A stretch of DNA of 64,000 nucleotides, taken from NCBI GenBank assembly GCA_020847535.1, contig JADLBU010000093.1:48744-112743 (forward strand). Reading direction: 5' to 3'. Made by a program: the position numbers and the translations under genes. Below, piece after piece: positions 7,644 through 16,613 of the stretch. This stretch comes from Phycisphaerales bacterium (GTDB taxonomy: Bacteria; Planctomycetota; Phycisphaerae; Phycisphaerales; UBA1924). The notes under the pieces are model-generated. The model was not told the origin of the DNA and did no database searches. It worked only from the letters and a program-made list of their open reading frames with translations. How positions within the stretch are numbered: the stretch's first letter is position 1; each line of letters opens with the position of its first letter.

Positions 7644-9491
7644 GTGCCAGCCGTGATTCCTTCTGTGCTCGCCTCCAACCCCGCCGCCGAGGGGCGGTTC
7701 TTCATTGACCTTGTCGTGATCCTCGCCACCGCGGCAGTGATCGCCACGATCTTCAAGCGCATGCGCCTGGAGACGATCCCCGGATACCTGGTCGCCGGGG
7801 CGATCGTGGGGCCGCACGCCCTGCGGCTGGTCTCCAATGTCGAGACCGTCGAGCAGATCTCGCACCTGGCGATCATCCTGCTGATGTTCACGATCGGGCT
7901 CATGCTCGAGACCGCGAGCCTCAAGCGCGGGATGATGTCGATCCTGGCGGTGGGGCTGATCTCGACGCTCCTGGTCGTGCTTTTTTCATGGCCGTTGGTG
8001 GTCCTGCTGGGTCCATCGGCGCCGCAGGGGCTTGTGATCGCCATGGCCTTCTCGATGTCATCGACCGCCGTGCTGCTGCGGATCCTCCAGCAGCGCCGGG
8101 AGCTTCGCCAACCTCACGGCCAGCTCTGCCTGGGAATCTCGATCGTCCAGGACATCCTGTCGGTCGTGCTCATGGCGGCCCTGCCCCTGATCGTCGCGTG
8201 GGACACGGGCGCCTGGATCCCGACGACGGGGCCGGGCCAGTCTCTGCACCCGGTGGTGCTGTGGGGCCTCCGCCTGACCGCGATGGCGTGCATCATCATC
8301 CTGGGGCGCATCGGCATCCCCAAGCTGCTGCACTTTGTCGCCAATTCCGATGACCGGTCGCGAGGGACCGGCAGCGCGGAACTGGTGCTGGTCACGTCTT
8401 CGGCCCTTGCGGTGGGGGCGGCGCTGGTGCTCGGCTCCCTGCGGTTCAGCCCCGAGATGGGGGCCTTTCTCGCCGGGTTCATGCTGTCGTTCACGCCCTT
8501 CCGTCATCAGCTCGCCGGTCAGCTTGCGCCGATGAAGGACCTGCTGATGGCGATCTTCTTCACGTCCGTGGGGCTGCGCCTGGATCCGGCGATCCTCGCG
8601 GGCAACTGGCCCACGATTCTGTTCGGGGTATCCCTGCTGGTCATCGGCAAGACGGCGATCACCGCAGGCACGGCCTGGGCTCTGGGCGCCAGCGGCTCGG
8701 TCGCCGTGCTTGGGGCGGCGTACCTGGCCAACGCCGGCGAGTTCAGCCTCGTGATCGTGTCGTCGGCAGCGGATGCGGGCCTCTTCGAGCCCACCAGCGT
8801 GGCTACGGCGATCGCGATCGTCGTGGTGTCGCTGGTGGTCTCTCCGCTGCTGATCGGACCCGCCCATGCACTGGCGATGAAGGCGTCGAGTGTGCGGCTG
8901 GCGCCGTGGGTGCGGGCGAGCGTCATGCGCGCGTTTCCCGCGACCGTCAAGCCGGCGCCGACCGAAGCCGAGACCGGCGCGGAGGATCCGGGCGCTTCAA
9001 GCACCGGTCAGGCGGTGGATCCGGTGGCGATCGATCGGCACAAGGATCACCATGTCATCATCGCCGGGTATGGGCCCGTGGGCCGCAGCCTGGCCGATCG
9101 GCTCTCGAGGCGGGGCGTGCCGATCACCGTGATCGAGCTTAATCCGAGAACCGTCCAGAAGCAGGCGACCCTGGGCCGTTCGATCGTCTACGGGGATGTC
9201 ACCAATGCCGAGGTGCTGGAGTCGGCGGGAATCAGGGAGGCCGATGCCCTGGTGATCGCGATTCCCGACGAGATGGCGGTCCTGCGGGCGTGCCAGATGG
9301 CTCGGGCCCTGGTCCCGGGCCTGTTCATCGCCGCCCGGGCGAGCTTCCTGAGCCAGGCGATCAAGGCCCGGCAGATGGGCGCTGACAGCGTAATCGTGGA
9401 AGAGATCGTGACCGCCGAGGCGATGGCGGCCCTGGTGACCGAACTGCTGGAGGCCCGGCGAGCCGAGCCGTCGTCCGCTGGTGGTGCCTGA
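7644..9491 (+). CDS. Kef-type cation:proton antiporter (CPA2) with TrkA-N domain
   Basis: A 615-residue inner-membrane antiporter. About 12 hydrophobic segments span residues 20-410 ('IPGYLVAGAIVGP', 'LLMFTIGLMLE', 'FSMSSTAVLLRIL' and 'FLAGFMLS' are CPA2 signatures). A cytosolic Rossmann domain follows, with the NAD-binding GYGPVGRSLA motif and a second 'VYGDVTNAEVLESAGI' block, as in RCK/TrkA-N regulatory domains. It probably exchanges K+ or Na+ for H+ under nucleotide or thiol control. The start is GTG at 7644. It follows the phosphatase by 50 nt; no specific functional link is evident. Confidence 0.88.
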   Translation: MPAVIPSVLASNPAAEGRFFIDLVVILATAAVIATIFKRMRLETIPGYLVAGAIVGPHALRLVSNVETVEQISHLAIILLMFTIGLMLETASLKRGMMSILAVGLISTLLVVLFSWPLVVLLGPSAPQGLVIAMAFSMSSTAVLLRILQQRRELRQPHGQLCLGISIVQDILSVVLMAALPLIVAWDTGAWIPTTGPGQSLHPVVLWGLRLTAMACIIILGRIGIPKLLHFVANSDDRSRGTGSAELVLVTSSALAVGAALVLGSLRFSPEMGAFLAGFMLSFTPFRHQLAGQLAPMKDLLMAIFFTSVGLRLDPAILAGNWPTILFGVSLLVIGKTAITAGTAWALGASGSVAVLGAAYLANAGEFSLVIVSSAADAGLFEPTSVATAIAIVVVSLVVSPLLIGPAHALAMKASSVRLAPWVRASVMRAFPATVKPAPTEAETGAEDPGASSTGQAVDPVAIDRHKDHHVIIAGYGPVGRSLADRLSRRGVPITVIELNPRTVQKQATLGRSIVYGDVTNAEVLESAGIREADALVIAIPDEMAVLRACQMARALVPGLFIAARASFLSQAIKARQMGADSVIVEEIVTAEAMAALVTELLEARRAEPSSAGGA

Positions 9492-9588
9492 GAAACCGAT
9501 TCGGTGGCTGCAACGTCGTGAAAAGGATGGCCTGTGTGGCCTGTACCAGCCTTCACCTGGAGTTTTGGGAGTCCCGGGCCGGTTCGGA

Positions 9589-9617
9589 TTGCCGGGCGCG
9601 GGGCCTGCGCGTACATT
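9589..9617 (+). promoter_or_regulatory. Candidate sigma-70 promoter for tRNA-Tyr
   Basis: TTGCCG (9589-9594), a 17-nt spacer and TACATT (9612-9617), ending 41 nt before the mature tRNA 5' end. Spacing is ideal and the hexamers are moderate matches, with no other support. Confidence 0.35.
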
Positions 9618-9658
9618 TCCCTCCCGCCTGACCCCTGCGAAGGGGTGTGGGTTGCCCT

Positions 9659-9741
9659 GGGAGCGTGCCGGAGTGGACAAACGGGGCAGACTGTAAATCT
9701 GTTGGCTTACGCCTACGGGGGTTCGAATCCCTCCGCTCCCA
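9659..9741 (+). tRNA. tRNA-Tyr (GTA)
   Basis: An 83-nt tRNA with a 7-bp acceptor stem (GGGAGCG with CGCTCCC) and discriminator A at 9741. The anticodon stem-loop presents GTA, and a long variable arm is present as expected for bacterial class II tRNA-Tyr. The T-loop is TTCGAAT. The CCA end is not encoded. A terminator follows. Confidence 0.95.
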
Positions 9742-9750
9742 CTTGAAAGC

Positions 9751-9783
9751 GCCCCGCCATCCGGCGGGGCGTCTTCGCTTTTT
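9751..9783 (+). terminator. Terminator of tRNA-Tyr
   Basis: An 8-bp perfect stem (9751-9758 with 9763-9770) with a 4-nt loop, then GTCTTCGC and five T at 9779-9783. Confidence 0.75.
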
Positions 9784-9805
9784 GGGGTGCTGTGGCGATC
9801 AAGCG

Positions 9806-9844
9806 CCCCAAAAACAAACCGGGGCCGGCAGGTGCCGGCCCCGG
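9806..9844 (-). terminator. Strong terminator of the metalloprotease gene
   Basis: A perfect 12-bp GC stem (9819-9830 with 9833-9844) with a 2-nt loop, then on the minus strand TTTGTTTTTGGGG. It lies 30 nt past the stop at 9875. The T-tract side can also pair with the tRNA-Tyr T-run (9779-9787 with 9806-9814), so the two terminators share an outer inverted repeat. Confidence 0.85.
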
Positions 9845-9874
9845 AGGGTGTATCAGAGGGTCAGGCCGTGATGA

Positions 9875-12661
9875 TCAGCACCCGGCCTCGAAGGCTTCGA
9901 CGAAGGCGTCGAAGTCGTCGGTATCGACAAAGCCGGAGTCATCGAAGTCCGCGGACTCATCTCCGAGCTCGAAGGCCTCGACGAAGGCATCGTAATCGTC
10001 GGTATCGACGAAGCCCGAGCCGTCGAAGTCCGCGGGGCATGAGCCGCAGTCGGTGACGATATCGAGCTTGACGGCATCGACGCCGGCCTCAACCACGGAC
10101 GGGGTCGTGGTGGTGTCGGACGTTGTGAAGCGGACCTTCATGGTGCTGGTCAGGGCAAGCTTGGACGACAGCTTGAAGGTCTTGTAGAACCAGCCGCCGT
10201 TGGCCTCGTTGACCGGACCAACGGTCTCGAGGTTGACCCAGGACGAACCGTTGTTGTTGGAGACCTCGACGACCATCGTGTCGGTGTTGGGGTTGTCGCC
10301 GAAGCTGTTGTGGAGCCAGCGGGCGTAGGACAGGTATGCCTCGCCGCCGGATGCGTCCATGGTCGGGCTGGTCAGAATCACAGCGCCGCCGTCGACGTCG
10401 GTGTCGCCAGCGCCGTTCTGGGTCACGTAGCACATGCCCGAGCCGTCGTAGTCGGTCGCCGGATCACCGCGGGCGCCGCCGCCGTTGGGAACCGCGCGCT
10501 GCCACTGGCCGGCCGTGGCGCCGTTGACGGTCGCGACCCAGCCCTTGTTGGTCTGGAAGTTGTCGGTGAACGCGGTGGTGAGCCCCGCCGCGCTGATCGC
10601 CGAGTAGTACGAACCCGGAGCGCCCGTCGGGTTGGCCACCGTGACGTTGGTCGTCGTCTTGGCGGTCACGTAGTAGCGGATGGTGTTGCCGCAGATGGTC
10701 GCCGGGAAGTTGGCCTGGTAGACGTTGGCCGAGGCCTGGCTCATCGGGTAAGCGACGTAGGTGCCGTCGTTCTCGGCATCAACCATGAGCACGCCGGTGT
10801 TCTGCTGGGGTGTGGCGCTCAGGCCGCTGACCTGCACGTTGAAGGCGATCCCGCCGGAGGGATGGATGTTCGCCGGGCGGCCGGTGGGGTAGGTGAAATT
10901 GAGAAGCTGAAGGGGCGGGGCGTCGAGGTTGTGTTCACCGAAGCCCTGGGCGATCTCGGCGTAGTGGGGGGTGCCATCCCCGATGTTGGCGTTGTTGTCA
11001 TCGAGCGTCAGGACGTCGATGGTGATCTGCGGGTCGATCGAGGTGTCTCCGCCGCCGTGCATGACCACGCTGTTGCAGGCCAGAGAGGCGATGATGTCCC
11101 GGTAGGTGCCCGGGTTGGTGATCAACAGTTCGTTGCGCGTCTCCCAGAAGGCCCCGCTCAGGAGCTGACCGCAGGTGTGAATCTCGGCGTTGCAGGGGTA
11201 CTGGAGGGAGTTGGAGGCGGTGCGGATGCCGGCGTTGCAGTTGTTCTGGAAGCCGTAGCCCAGCACCGGCTCGTCGGAGACCATGACGCCGATCAGGTCG
11301 CCGTAGCCCTCGCCGTACGCGCCCTGGCCGGAGCCGGCGGTCTGGACGAGGTGATGGCCGTACTCGTGCCACACGACATCTCCGAAGGCCGTGTTGGCGC
11401 AGCCGCCGCCGGCGTTGTAGAAGTTGATGGATCCGCCGTCGTAGAACGCGTTGCAGGTGCCTGAGACGGCGGTATTGATGCGGAACTCGGTCTGCGTGCC
11501 GATGGTCGGGTGGGTGGGGGCGTAGAAGAGCATGAAGTCGCGGACCTCGTTGGAGTGGAAGTACGCGTTGGCTTCGGCGCGACGCAGGGCGTCGGTGTTC
11601 GCGGCGTTGAACACGAAGTTCGCGGGTCCGGGCGGAGTCACGTTCGCCGAGAGGCCGGGGGCATCGGTCGAGGGGTTGTACACCCGGAACCAGCGGCCGC
11701 GCATCCCGGCGTTGACTGTCACCGCGCCCGAACCGGCGTTGGGGACAGTGAAGTTGCCGTTGACATCGGCGTAGACGAACGTGGCGCCGATCGCCACGCG
11801 CATGTAGGGCATCGGCCGGTTGACCTCGGTCTCGCAGATGTCGGCCTTCTTGCCGGCGGTGACGACCGCCGAGGTGTTGCCCGAGACATCCACATCCATG
11901 ACCTGGTTCTCGGCATGCACGATCTGGCCGGTCTTGGCGTCGGCCAGGAAGAGCCACTTGGCATAGCCGGCATCCCAGGGCTCACCCGCGGTCACGGTGA
12001 ACTTGAGGGCGAGCACGGGGGCCACCTTGGCCTCGCCGATCCCGGCCCAGATGACCAGTTCGGGAGTCCCGTAGTCGGTGATTCCATCGATGCGGTTGTT
12101 GGCGGCGGCGAAGGCGCCGATCATGTTGGGGTTGTCGGCGACCGTCTGGTCGATGCGGAAGTTGCCCAGCTCGCGCAGGCTGGAGCGGGCGAGCACGAGG
12201 GGGAACTGGGCCTCGTTGCGGACCACGAGCCGGACCTCGCCGCGATGCACGGGGATGCCGCTGAGCTGCTGGAGGTAGCTGTGGACGATGAACTTCATGT
12301 GGCCGGTCTGAAGGTCGGGCATGATGGGCCGGACGGCGGCGTTGTCGGTCGCCAGCGAGCCCGGGACGAGCTGGTTGCGCGGAACGCCCAGCACGCCCGC
12401 GGCGCCGTCGAGGAATGCATCGGCGCTCTGTTGAGAGCTTGCACCCTGGGAGAAGGCAGCGCCGTAGACCGTGGTCACCTGGCCGCCGGACCAGTAGAGC
12501 CGGCTCTGCGGATTGGCTCGAAGGAACGCATCGGCGGATGTGCGCACGGTGCGGGTGACAGCCGCGGTCGGCATTGCGCCGGGCGTGTCATCCCATGCAG
12601 CCATCGCCGCCCCGGCTGATAGCACCAATGCCGCGAGCGCGGCGGTTGCACAAAGCTTCAT
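9875..12661 (-). CDS. Secreted metalloprotease (fungalysin/M36-like) with GC-type dockerin
   Basis: A 928-residue exported zinc protease. The start at 12661 is chosen for its GAGGAG site 7 nt upstream and the signal peptide that begins there (MKLCATAALAALVLSAGAAMA). A propeptide-like region covers about 25-290. The catalytic motif HEYGH (H432, E433, H436) is followed by 'GEGYGD' with E451 as likely third zinc ligand, as in M36/M4 gluzincins. Beta-sandwich regions follow. The last ~55 residues hold two near-identical EF-hand-like repeats (DFDGSGFVDTDDYDAF type) and end in Ala-Gly-Cys, the GC-type dockerin tail of Phycisphaerae. Probably acts on extracellular protein. It is divergent from the kinase-WD40 gene. 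Confidence 0.88.
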   Translation of the reverse strand: MKLCATAALAALVLSAGAAMAAWDDTPGAMPTAAVTRTVRTSADAFLRANPQSRLYWSGGQVTTVYGAAFSQGASSQQSADAFLDGAAGVLGVPRNQLVPGSLATDNAAVRPIMPDLQTGHMKFIVHSYLQQLSGIPVHRGEVRLVVRNEAQFPLVLARSSLRELGNFRIDQTVADNPNMIGAFAAANNRIDGITDYGTPELVIWAGIGEAKVAPVLALKFTVTAGEPWDAGYAKWLFLADAKTGQIVHAENQVMDVDVSGNTSAVVTAGKKADICETEVNRPMPYMRVAIGATFVYADVNGNFTVPNAGSGAVTVNAGMRGRWFRVYNPSTDAPGLSANVTPPGPANFVFNAANTDALRRAEANAYFHSNEVRDFMLFYAPTHPTIGTQTEFRINTAVSGTCNAFYDGGSINFYNAGGGCANTAFGDVVWHEYGHHLVQTAGSGQGAYGEGYGDLIGVMVSDEPVLGYGFQNNCNAGIRTASNSLQYPCNAEIHTCGQLLSGAFWETRNELLITNPGTYRDIIASLACNSVVMHGGGDTSIDPQITIDVLTLDDNNANIGDGTPHYAEIAQGFGEHNLDAPPLQLLNFTYPTGRPANIHPSGGIAFNVQVSGLSATPQQNTGVLMVDAENDGTYVAYPMSQASANVYQANFPATICGNTIRYYVTAKTTTNVTVANPTGAPGSYYSAISAAGLTTAFTDNFQTNKGWVATVNGATAGQWQRAVPNGGGARGDPATDYDGSGMCYVTQNGAGDTDVDGGAVILTSPTMDASGGEAYLSYARWLHNSFGDNPNTDTMVVEVSNNNGSSWVNLETVGPVNEANGGWFYKTFKLSSKLALTSTMKVRFTTSDTTTTPSVVEAGVDAVKLDIVTDCGSCPADFDGSGFVDTDDYDAFVEAFELGDESADFDDSGFVDTDDFDAFVEAFEAGC

Positions 12662-12912
12662 CACGCAACTCCTCTCAAGGTCGCCCCGCGAGCTGCGAAA
12701 ATGGGAAGGACGGGTCGAGACGACCCGATGATTCACGCAGGCTAACAGGTCCGGCGACCCCCAGTCAAGGCTAACCGCAGGCGCCCCGGCACTCGACCGG
12801 ACGCGTGTGTGCCGGTGCCAAGATGGGAAAAATGTGCATTTCCACCAGCCTTGGCCACGCCATCCATCGCACGGAGGGGTGTCCCGGACCGGTTGTTACG
12901 ATATCGGCGATC

Positions 12913-15900
12913 ATGACCACCTCCTCCCGCCACAGCCGGATCGAGGAGCTGTTCCTTGCAGCTTCGGAGCTGGACATCGCCGCGCGCGAGCCGTTCCTGA
13001 CCCACCAATGCCAGGGAGATGCCGGCCTTCGCAAGGAAGTCGAATCCCTGCTTTCCAACGCGGTTCAGGATGGGTTCCTGGACTCCAAAGACTCACCGGG
13101 CAAGCAGTTACTGACGCGGATCGGCGTGGACATGGCCGCGGTCGATGAGCCTGTCCTGCCCGCCGGCACCCGGGTCAACAGCTACACCGTTCGAGCGGTT
13201 ATCGGGTCCGGCGGCATGGGGGTCGTCTACGTTGCCGAGCAGGAGATGCCACGGCGAACCGTCGCCCTCAAGCTCGTTCGCGGCGGCGCGCGATCCGAAC
13301 GGATCCTCCGCAGGTTCGAGTACGAGGCGGAGGTTTTGGGGCGTCTGGCGCACCCAGGCATAGCGCAGATCTATGAGGCGGGTCGCTGGCAGAGCGAGCA
13401 GGGTTCCCGACCATTCATCGCGATGGAGTTCGTGCGCGGCCTGATGCTCAACCAGCACAGCGATCGCCAGAGGCTTTCACCCCGGGACCGGCTCGAACTG
13501 ATCGCCAAGGTCTGCGATGCGATGCAGCACGCCCATCGCTGCGGGGTCATTCACCGCGACCTCAAACCGGCGAACATTTTGGTCGCCGAGGATGGCCAGC
13601 CCAAGATCCTGGACTTCGGCGTTGCGCGGGCACTGGATTCGGACCAGCAGTTCACGACGATGCACAGCGGTGTGGGGCAGATCGTCGGCACGCTGCCGTA
13701 CATGAGCCCCGAGCAGGTGGTGGGAGATCCGGCGGGGATAGATACGCGGACGGATGTGTACGCCGTGGGCGTGGTCATGTACGAGCTGCTGACGGGCCGG
13801 CTTCCCTACGACCTCAAGAGCCGGCCGCTGCCCGAGGCCGCACGCATCATCCGGGATGAACCGCCGGCTCGCCTCAGCACGCTGGATCGCACGCTGCGCG
13901 GTGATGTCGAAACGATCGTCGCCAAGGCCCTCGAGAAGGATCGCACGCGCCGGTACCAGTCGGCGGCCGAGCTCGCCGAGGAGATCCGCCGCTTCCTGCG
14001 CGGAGAGCCCATCCTCGCCAAGCAGGACTCGGCGTTCTACGTCCTCCGCAGGCACCTCAAGCGCTATCGCCACGCGGCCGGCGTCGGCATCGCGTTCATC
14101 CTGGCACTGATCGTCTTCTCGACCTACGCGCTCATTCAGCGTCAGAAAGCCCTCAACGCACTGGCGCTCGAAGAGATCGCACGCAAGGGCGCCGTCGAGC
14201 AGACAGGGATCGCGGTCCGGGAGCGCGATCGAGCCGACCAGGAGGCCGAGAAGCTGCGCCGAAATCTCTACGTCAGCGCGATCGCCTTCGCGCAAGCGTC
14301 CTACTCGGCCAATGACGTCGAGCGGATGAAGCGGCTGCTGGATACCTGCCCCCCCGACCTTCGCGGCTGGGAGTGGCACTACCTCCACCGGCTCTCGGAC
14401 ACCAGCGCCGGCAAGGGAACGAGCCGCCACGCCTCGTACATGTGGGTCTTCTCGGCCGACGGCTCGCGCGCTGCGGCATGGAACGACCCCAACGTCGCCT
14501 CCGTCTTCGACACCTCCACCGGAGAGGAGATCTTCTGCATCGAGGGTCCGGGGCAGGTCGGCTATGTCAACTTCACCCCCGACGGTTCGATGATGGTTGC
14601 GGGCCGGCTCGATCCACCACGGCTGGACTGGTACGACGCCACCGGCGGGGAACTGCTGTATTCGATACCGACCGCCATTGCATGCTGGCCGGTTGCGATG
14701 TCGGCCGACGGCACCCGAATCGGCTGCCGGACGGTCGACCAGGGCAAAGAGGTGGGTTGGGCGATCATGGACTCCACGACCGGCGCGATCCTGGCCGAGG
14801 CGGCGGTCCGCGGCGTGTACGCGATGTCGTTCGTGCCCGATGGATCCGGCCTGGTCACCGGCCACTCCGACGGCATGGTGCGTGTGTGGGATGCACGCTC
14901 GGGGGCGGAGGTCAAGACCTGGCTGGCGCACGACATGGCGGTCTTCGCCGCGACGGTTACGCCCGACGGCGCCAACCTTGTCACGTGCAGCAGCGACAAG
15001 ACCGCCAAGCTGTGGGATCTGCGCTCCGGTCAGGCGTGGAACACCATCCGCGCGCACAGCAACAAAGTCTGGCGGACAGCGCTCAGCGCTGATGGCCGTC
15101 GGATTGCCACGGGCGGCACGGACATGACGGTGCAGATCAGCGATGCCTTCACCGGGGAGCTGCTCCGCTCCTATGCCGGCCACGAGAGCACCGTCATCAG
15201 CCTGGCGTTCACCCCCGATGGCCGCGTGCTGAGCGGATCCCGTGACCAGACGTTCCGCTGGTGGAGCAATGAAGACTACCAGGACGGGGTGGTGTACAAG
15301 TGCCGCGGGAGCATCCTCGCGGGCGATGTCTCACGGGATGGCAGCACCCTTCTGCTCGCCGATGCCGGCGGCGCGGTCTATCGCTGGACGCCGGCGACCA
15401 TGGGCGTGCCGCCGACGGCGATCATGCAGGTCCATCCCTCGCACATCAACAGCGTGAGCATCTCGCCTGATTCAACGGTGTTCGCAACCGCGGGCGAGGA
15501 CCTGACGGCCCGCGTTGTGGATCTCTCCAGCGGCCGGGAACTGGTTCGCATCGGCGACATGGTGAACCGGACCTGTGATGTGGCGATCTCGCCGGATTCA
15601 TCGCTGCTGGGGATCGCATCGCTCGACGGGCAGGTCATCCTGTGCGGATCGCGCGACGGGTCGGGCGTGCGGCGATTCGTTCCGCACGCCGGAGGAGTCA
15701 CCCAGATCGCGTTCAGCCCCGACGGGCGTCGGATCGCCACCGCAGGCTGGAAGGACTGGAGCATCCGGATCTGGAACATCGAGGACATCCCGCACGGCAC
15801 GCACCGCGTGGAGAAGCCAGACCCGCGCATCCGGCCGCTGGGGGTCTACACGGGCGCGGGCGAGTATGCCTGGACGCTTGCGTTCACGCCCGATGGGCAG

Positions 15901-16233
15901 TCGGTCCTCTCGGCCTCGGAGGACGGCATCGTTCGCGCATGGGAGATCGCCGGCGGCGGGGAGCCGCGGATGTTTGTCGGTCACAAGGGTCCTGTGTACA
16001 CAGCAAACTTCTCACCCGACGGCACACGCCTGCTCACCGGCGGCTGGGACAACAGCGCCCGGCTGTGGGACTACCGCACCGGCCAGGAGCTGCTCAACCT
16101 CCGCGGCCACATCTACTCCATGTACGTGGCGCTCTTCACGCCCACCGGATCGATCATCACCGGATCCAACGATGGCGAGGTGCGACGCTGGACCGCCTTC
16201 GCGCAGGCGCAGAAGCCGGTGCTCTACGAGTAG
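12913..16233 (+). CDS. Ser/Thr protein kinase with C-terminal WD40 repeats
   Basis: A 1106-residue transmembrane kinase. The start at 12913 is chosen because upstream residues look non-coding; no Shine-Dalgarno is seen. An N-terminal helical region (8-60) is typical of planctomycete kinases. The kinase domain has a Gly loop GSGGMGVVY (98-106), K120, HRD (214-216) and DFG (234-236), and appears catalytically complete. A membrane helix (about 388-408) and a short coiled coil (410-460) follow. From about 500 to the end lie some 12 WD40-like repeats ('FSPDGTRLLTGGWDNSARLWD' type). This orientation places the WD40 platform on the opposite side of the membrane from the kinase, fitting a sensor role. 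The ligand is unknown. Confidence 0.9.
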   Translation: MTTSSRHSRIEELFLAASELDIAAREPFLTHQCQGDAGLRKEVESLLSNAVQDGFLDSKDSPGKQLLTRIGVDMAAVDEPVLPAGTRVNSYTVRAVIGSGGMGVVYVAEQEMPRRTVALKLVRGGARSERILRRFEYEAEVLGRLAHPGIAQIYEAGRWQSEQGSRPFIAMEFVRGLMLNQHSDRQRLSPRDRLELIAKVCDAMQHAHRCGVIHRDLKPANILVAEDGQPKILDFGVARALDSDQQFTTMHSGVGQIVGTLPYMSPEQVVGDPAGIDTRTDVYAVGVVMYELLTGRLPYDLKSRPLPEAARIIRDEPPARLSTLDRTLRGDVETIVAKALEKDRTRRYQSAAELAEEIRRFLRGEPILAKQDSAFYVLRRHLKRYRHAAGVGIAFILALIVFSTYALIQRQKALNALALEEIARKGAVEQTGIAVRERDRADQEAEKLRRNLYVSAIAFAQASYSANDVERMKRLLDTCPPDLRGWEWHYLHRLSDTSAGKGTSRHASYMWVFSADGSRAAAWNDPNVASVFDTSTGEEIFCIEGPGQVGYVNFTPDGSMMVAGRLDPPRLDWYDATGGELLYSIPTAIACWPVAMSADGTRIGCRTVDQGKEVGWAIMDSTTGAILAEAAVRGVYAMSFVPDGSGLVTGHSDGMVRVWDARSGAEVKTWLAHDMAVFAATVTPDGANLVTCSSDKTAKLWDLRSGQAWNTIRAHSNKVWRTALSADGRRIATGGTDMTVQISDAFTGELLRSYAGHESTVISLAFTPDGRVLSGSRDQTFRWWSNEDYQDGVVYKCRGSILAGDVSRDGSTLLLADAGGAVYRWTPATMGVPPTAIMQVHPSHINSVSISPDSTVFATAGEDLTARVVDLSSGRELVRIGDMVNRTCDVAISPDSSLLGIASLDGQVILCGSRDGSGVRRFVPHAGGVTQIAFSPDGRRIATAGWKDWSIRIWNIEDIPHGTHRVEKPDPRIRPLGVYTGAGEYAWTLAFTPDGQSVLSASEDGIVRAWEIAGGGEPRMFVGHKGPVYTANFSPDGTRLLTGGWDNSARLWDYRTGQELLNLRGHIYSMYVALFTPTGSIITGSNDGEVRRWTAFAQAQKPVLYE

Positions 16234-16254
16234 TCACCACCGCGTGGATGCGGT

Positions 16255-16339
16255 TCAGCAGCCGGCCTCGAAGGCCCCCAACAAAGGCGACGAAGTCGTC
16301 GAGGTCGACAAAGCCGGTTCCGTCGAAATCAGAGGGGCA
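16255..16339 (-). pseudogene. Relic of a GC-type dockerin tail
   Basis: The minus strand encodes one dockerin repeat (CPSDFDGTGFVDLDDF...) that should end AFEAGC and stop at 16255-16257. A run of five G (16275-16279) puts the last five residues one base out of frame; four G would restore it. Nothing upstream of the Cys codon survives, because at about 16338 the sequence switches to an IS3-type transposase on the other strand. It is the dead 3' end of a third dockerin gene. Confidence 0.75.
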
Positions 16340-16557
16340 ACGCCGTGGTCGAGTCGTTCTGGGGCAAGCTCAAGAGCGAGATGGTTCACCACGAGCATTT
16401 CGCAACCAAGGACCAGGCCCGCGCCGCGATCTTCGAGTACATCGAGATGCTCTATAGCAGGCAACGGCTCCACGCCGCCCTGGGCTACCTCAGCCCTCAG
16501 CAGTTCGAGGAACGTCACATTCGGTGAAAGCACGCCAACGGAAAATGGGTCAGGTCA
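16339..16557 (+). mobile_element. IS3-family remnant (orfB 3' end and right terminal repeat)
   Basis: The frame from 16339 to the stop at 16528-16530 encodes about 63 residues of an IS3-type OrfB integrase C-terminus. It contains NAVVESFWGKLKSEMVHH, a conserved ESFW block including the last catalytic Glu, 'IFEYIEMLYSRQRLHAALGY' and 'LSPQQFEE'. After the stop, GGGTCAGGTCA at 16547-16557 matches the typical terminal inverted-repeat end of this family. The left end, orfA and most of orfB are missing. It is therefore a decayed fragment, joined to the dockerin relic and lying 57 nt from the topA stop. Confidence 0.8.
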
Positions 16558-16613
16558 GTCTTGTGAAAGCGGGTGACTTCTTGATGGGAAGAAGTGACTG
16601 GATCGCGTGCGAT

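Noticed and set aside
12662..12912. Possible promoter elements between metalloprotease and kinase genes
   Set aside because: No convincing -10/-35 pair or palindrome; only the metalloprotease RBS is clear.
13477..15183. Long minus-strand frame opposite the kinase-WD40 gene
   Set aside because: Low-complexity composition, no family motifs; the plus strand has kinase and WD40 signatures throughout.
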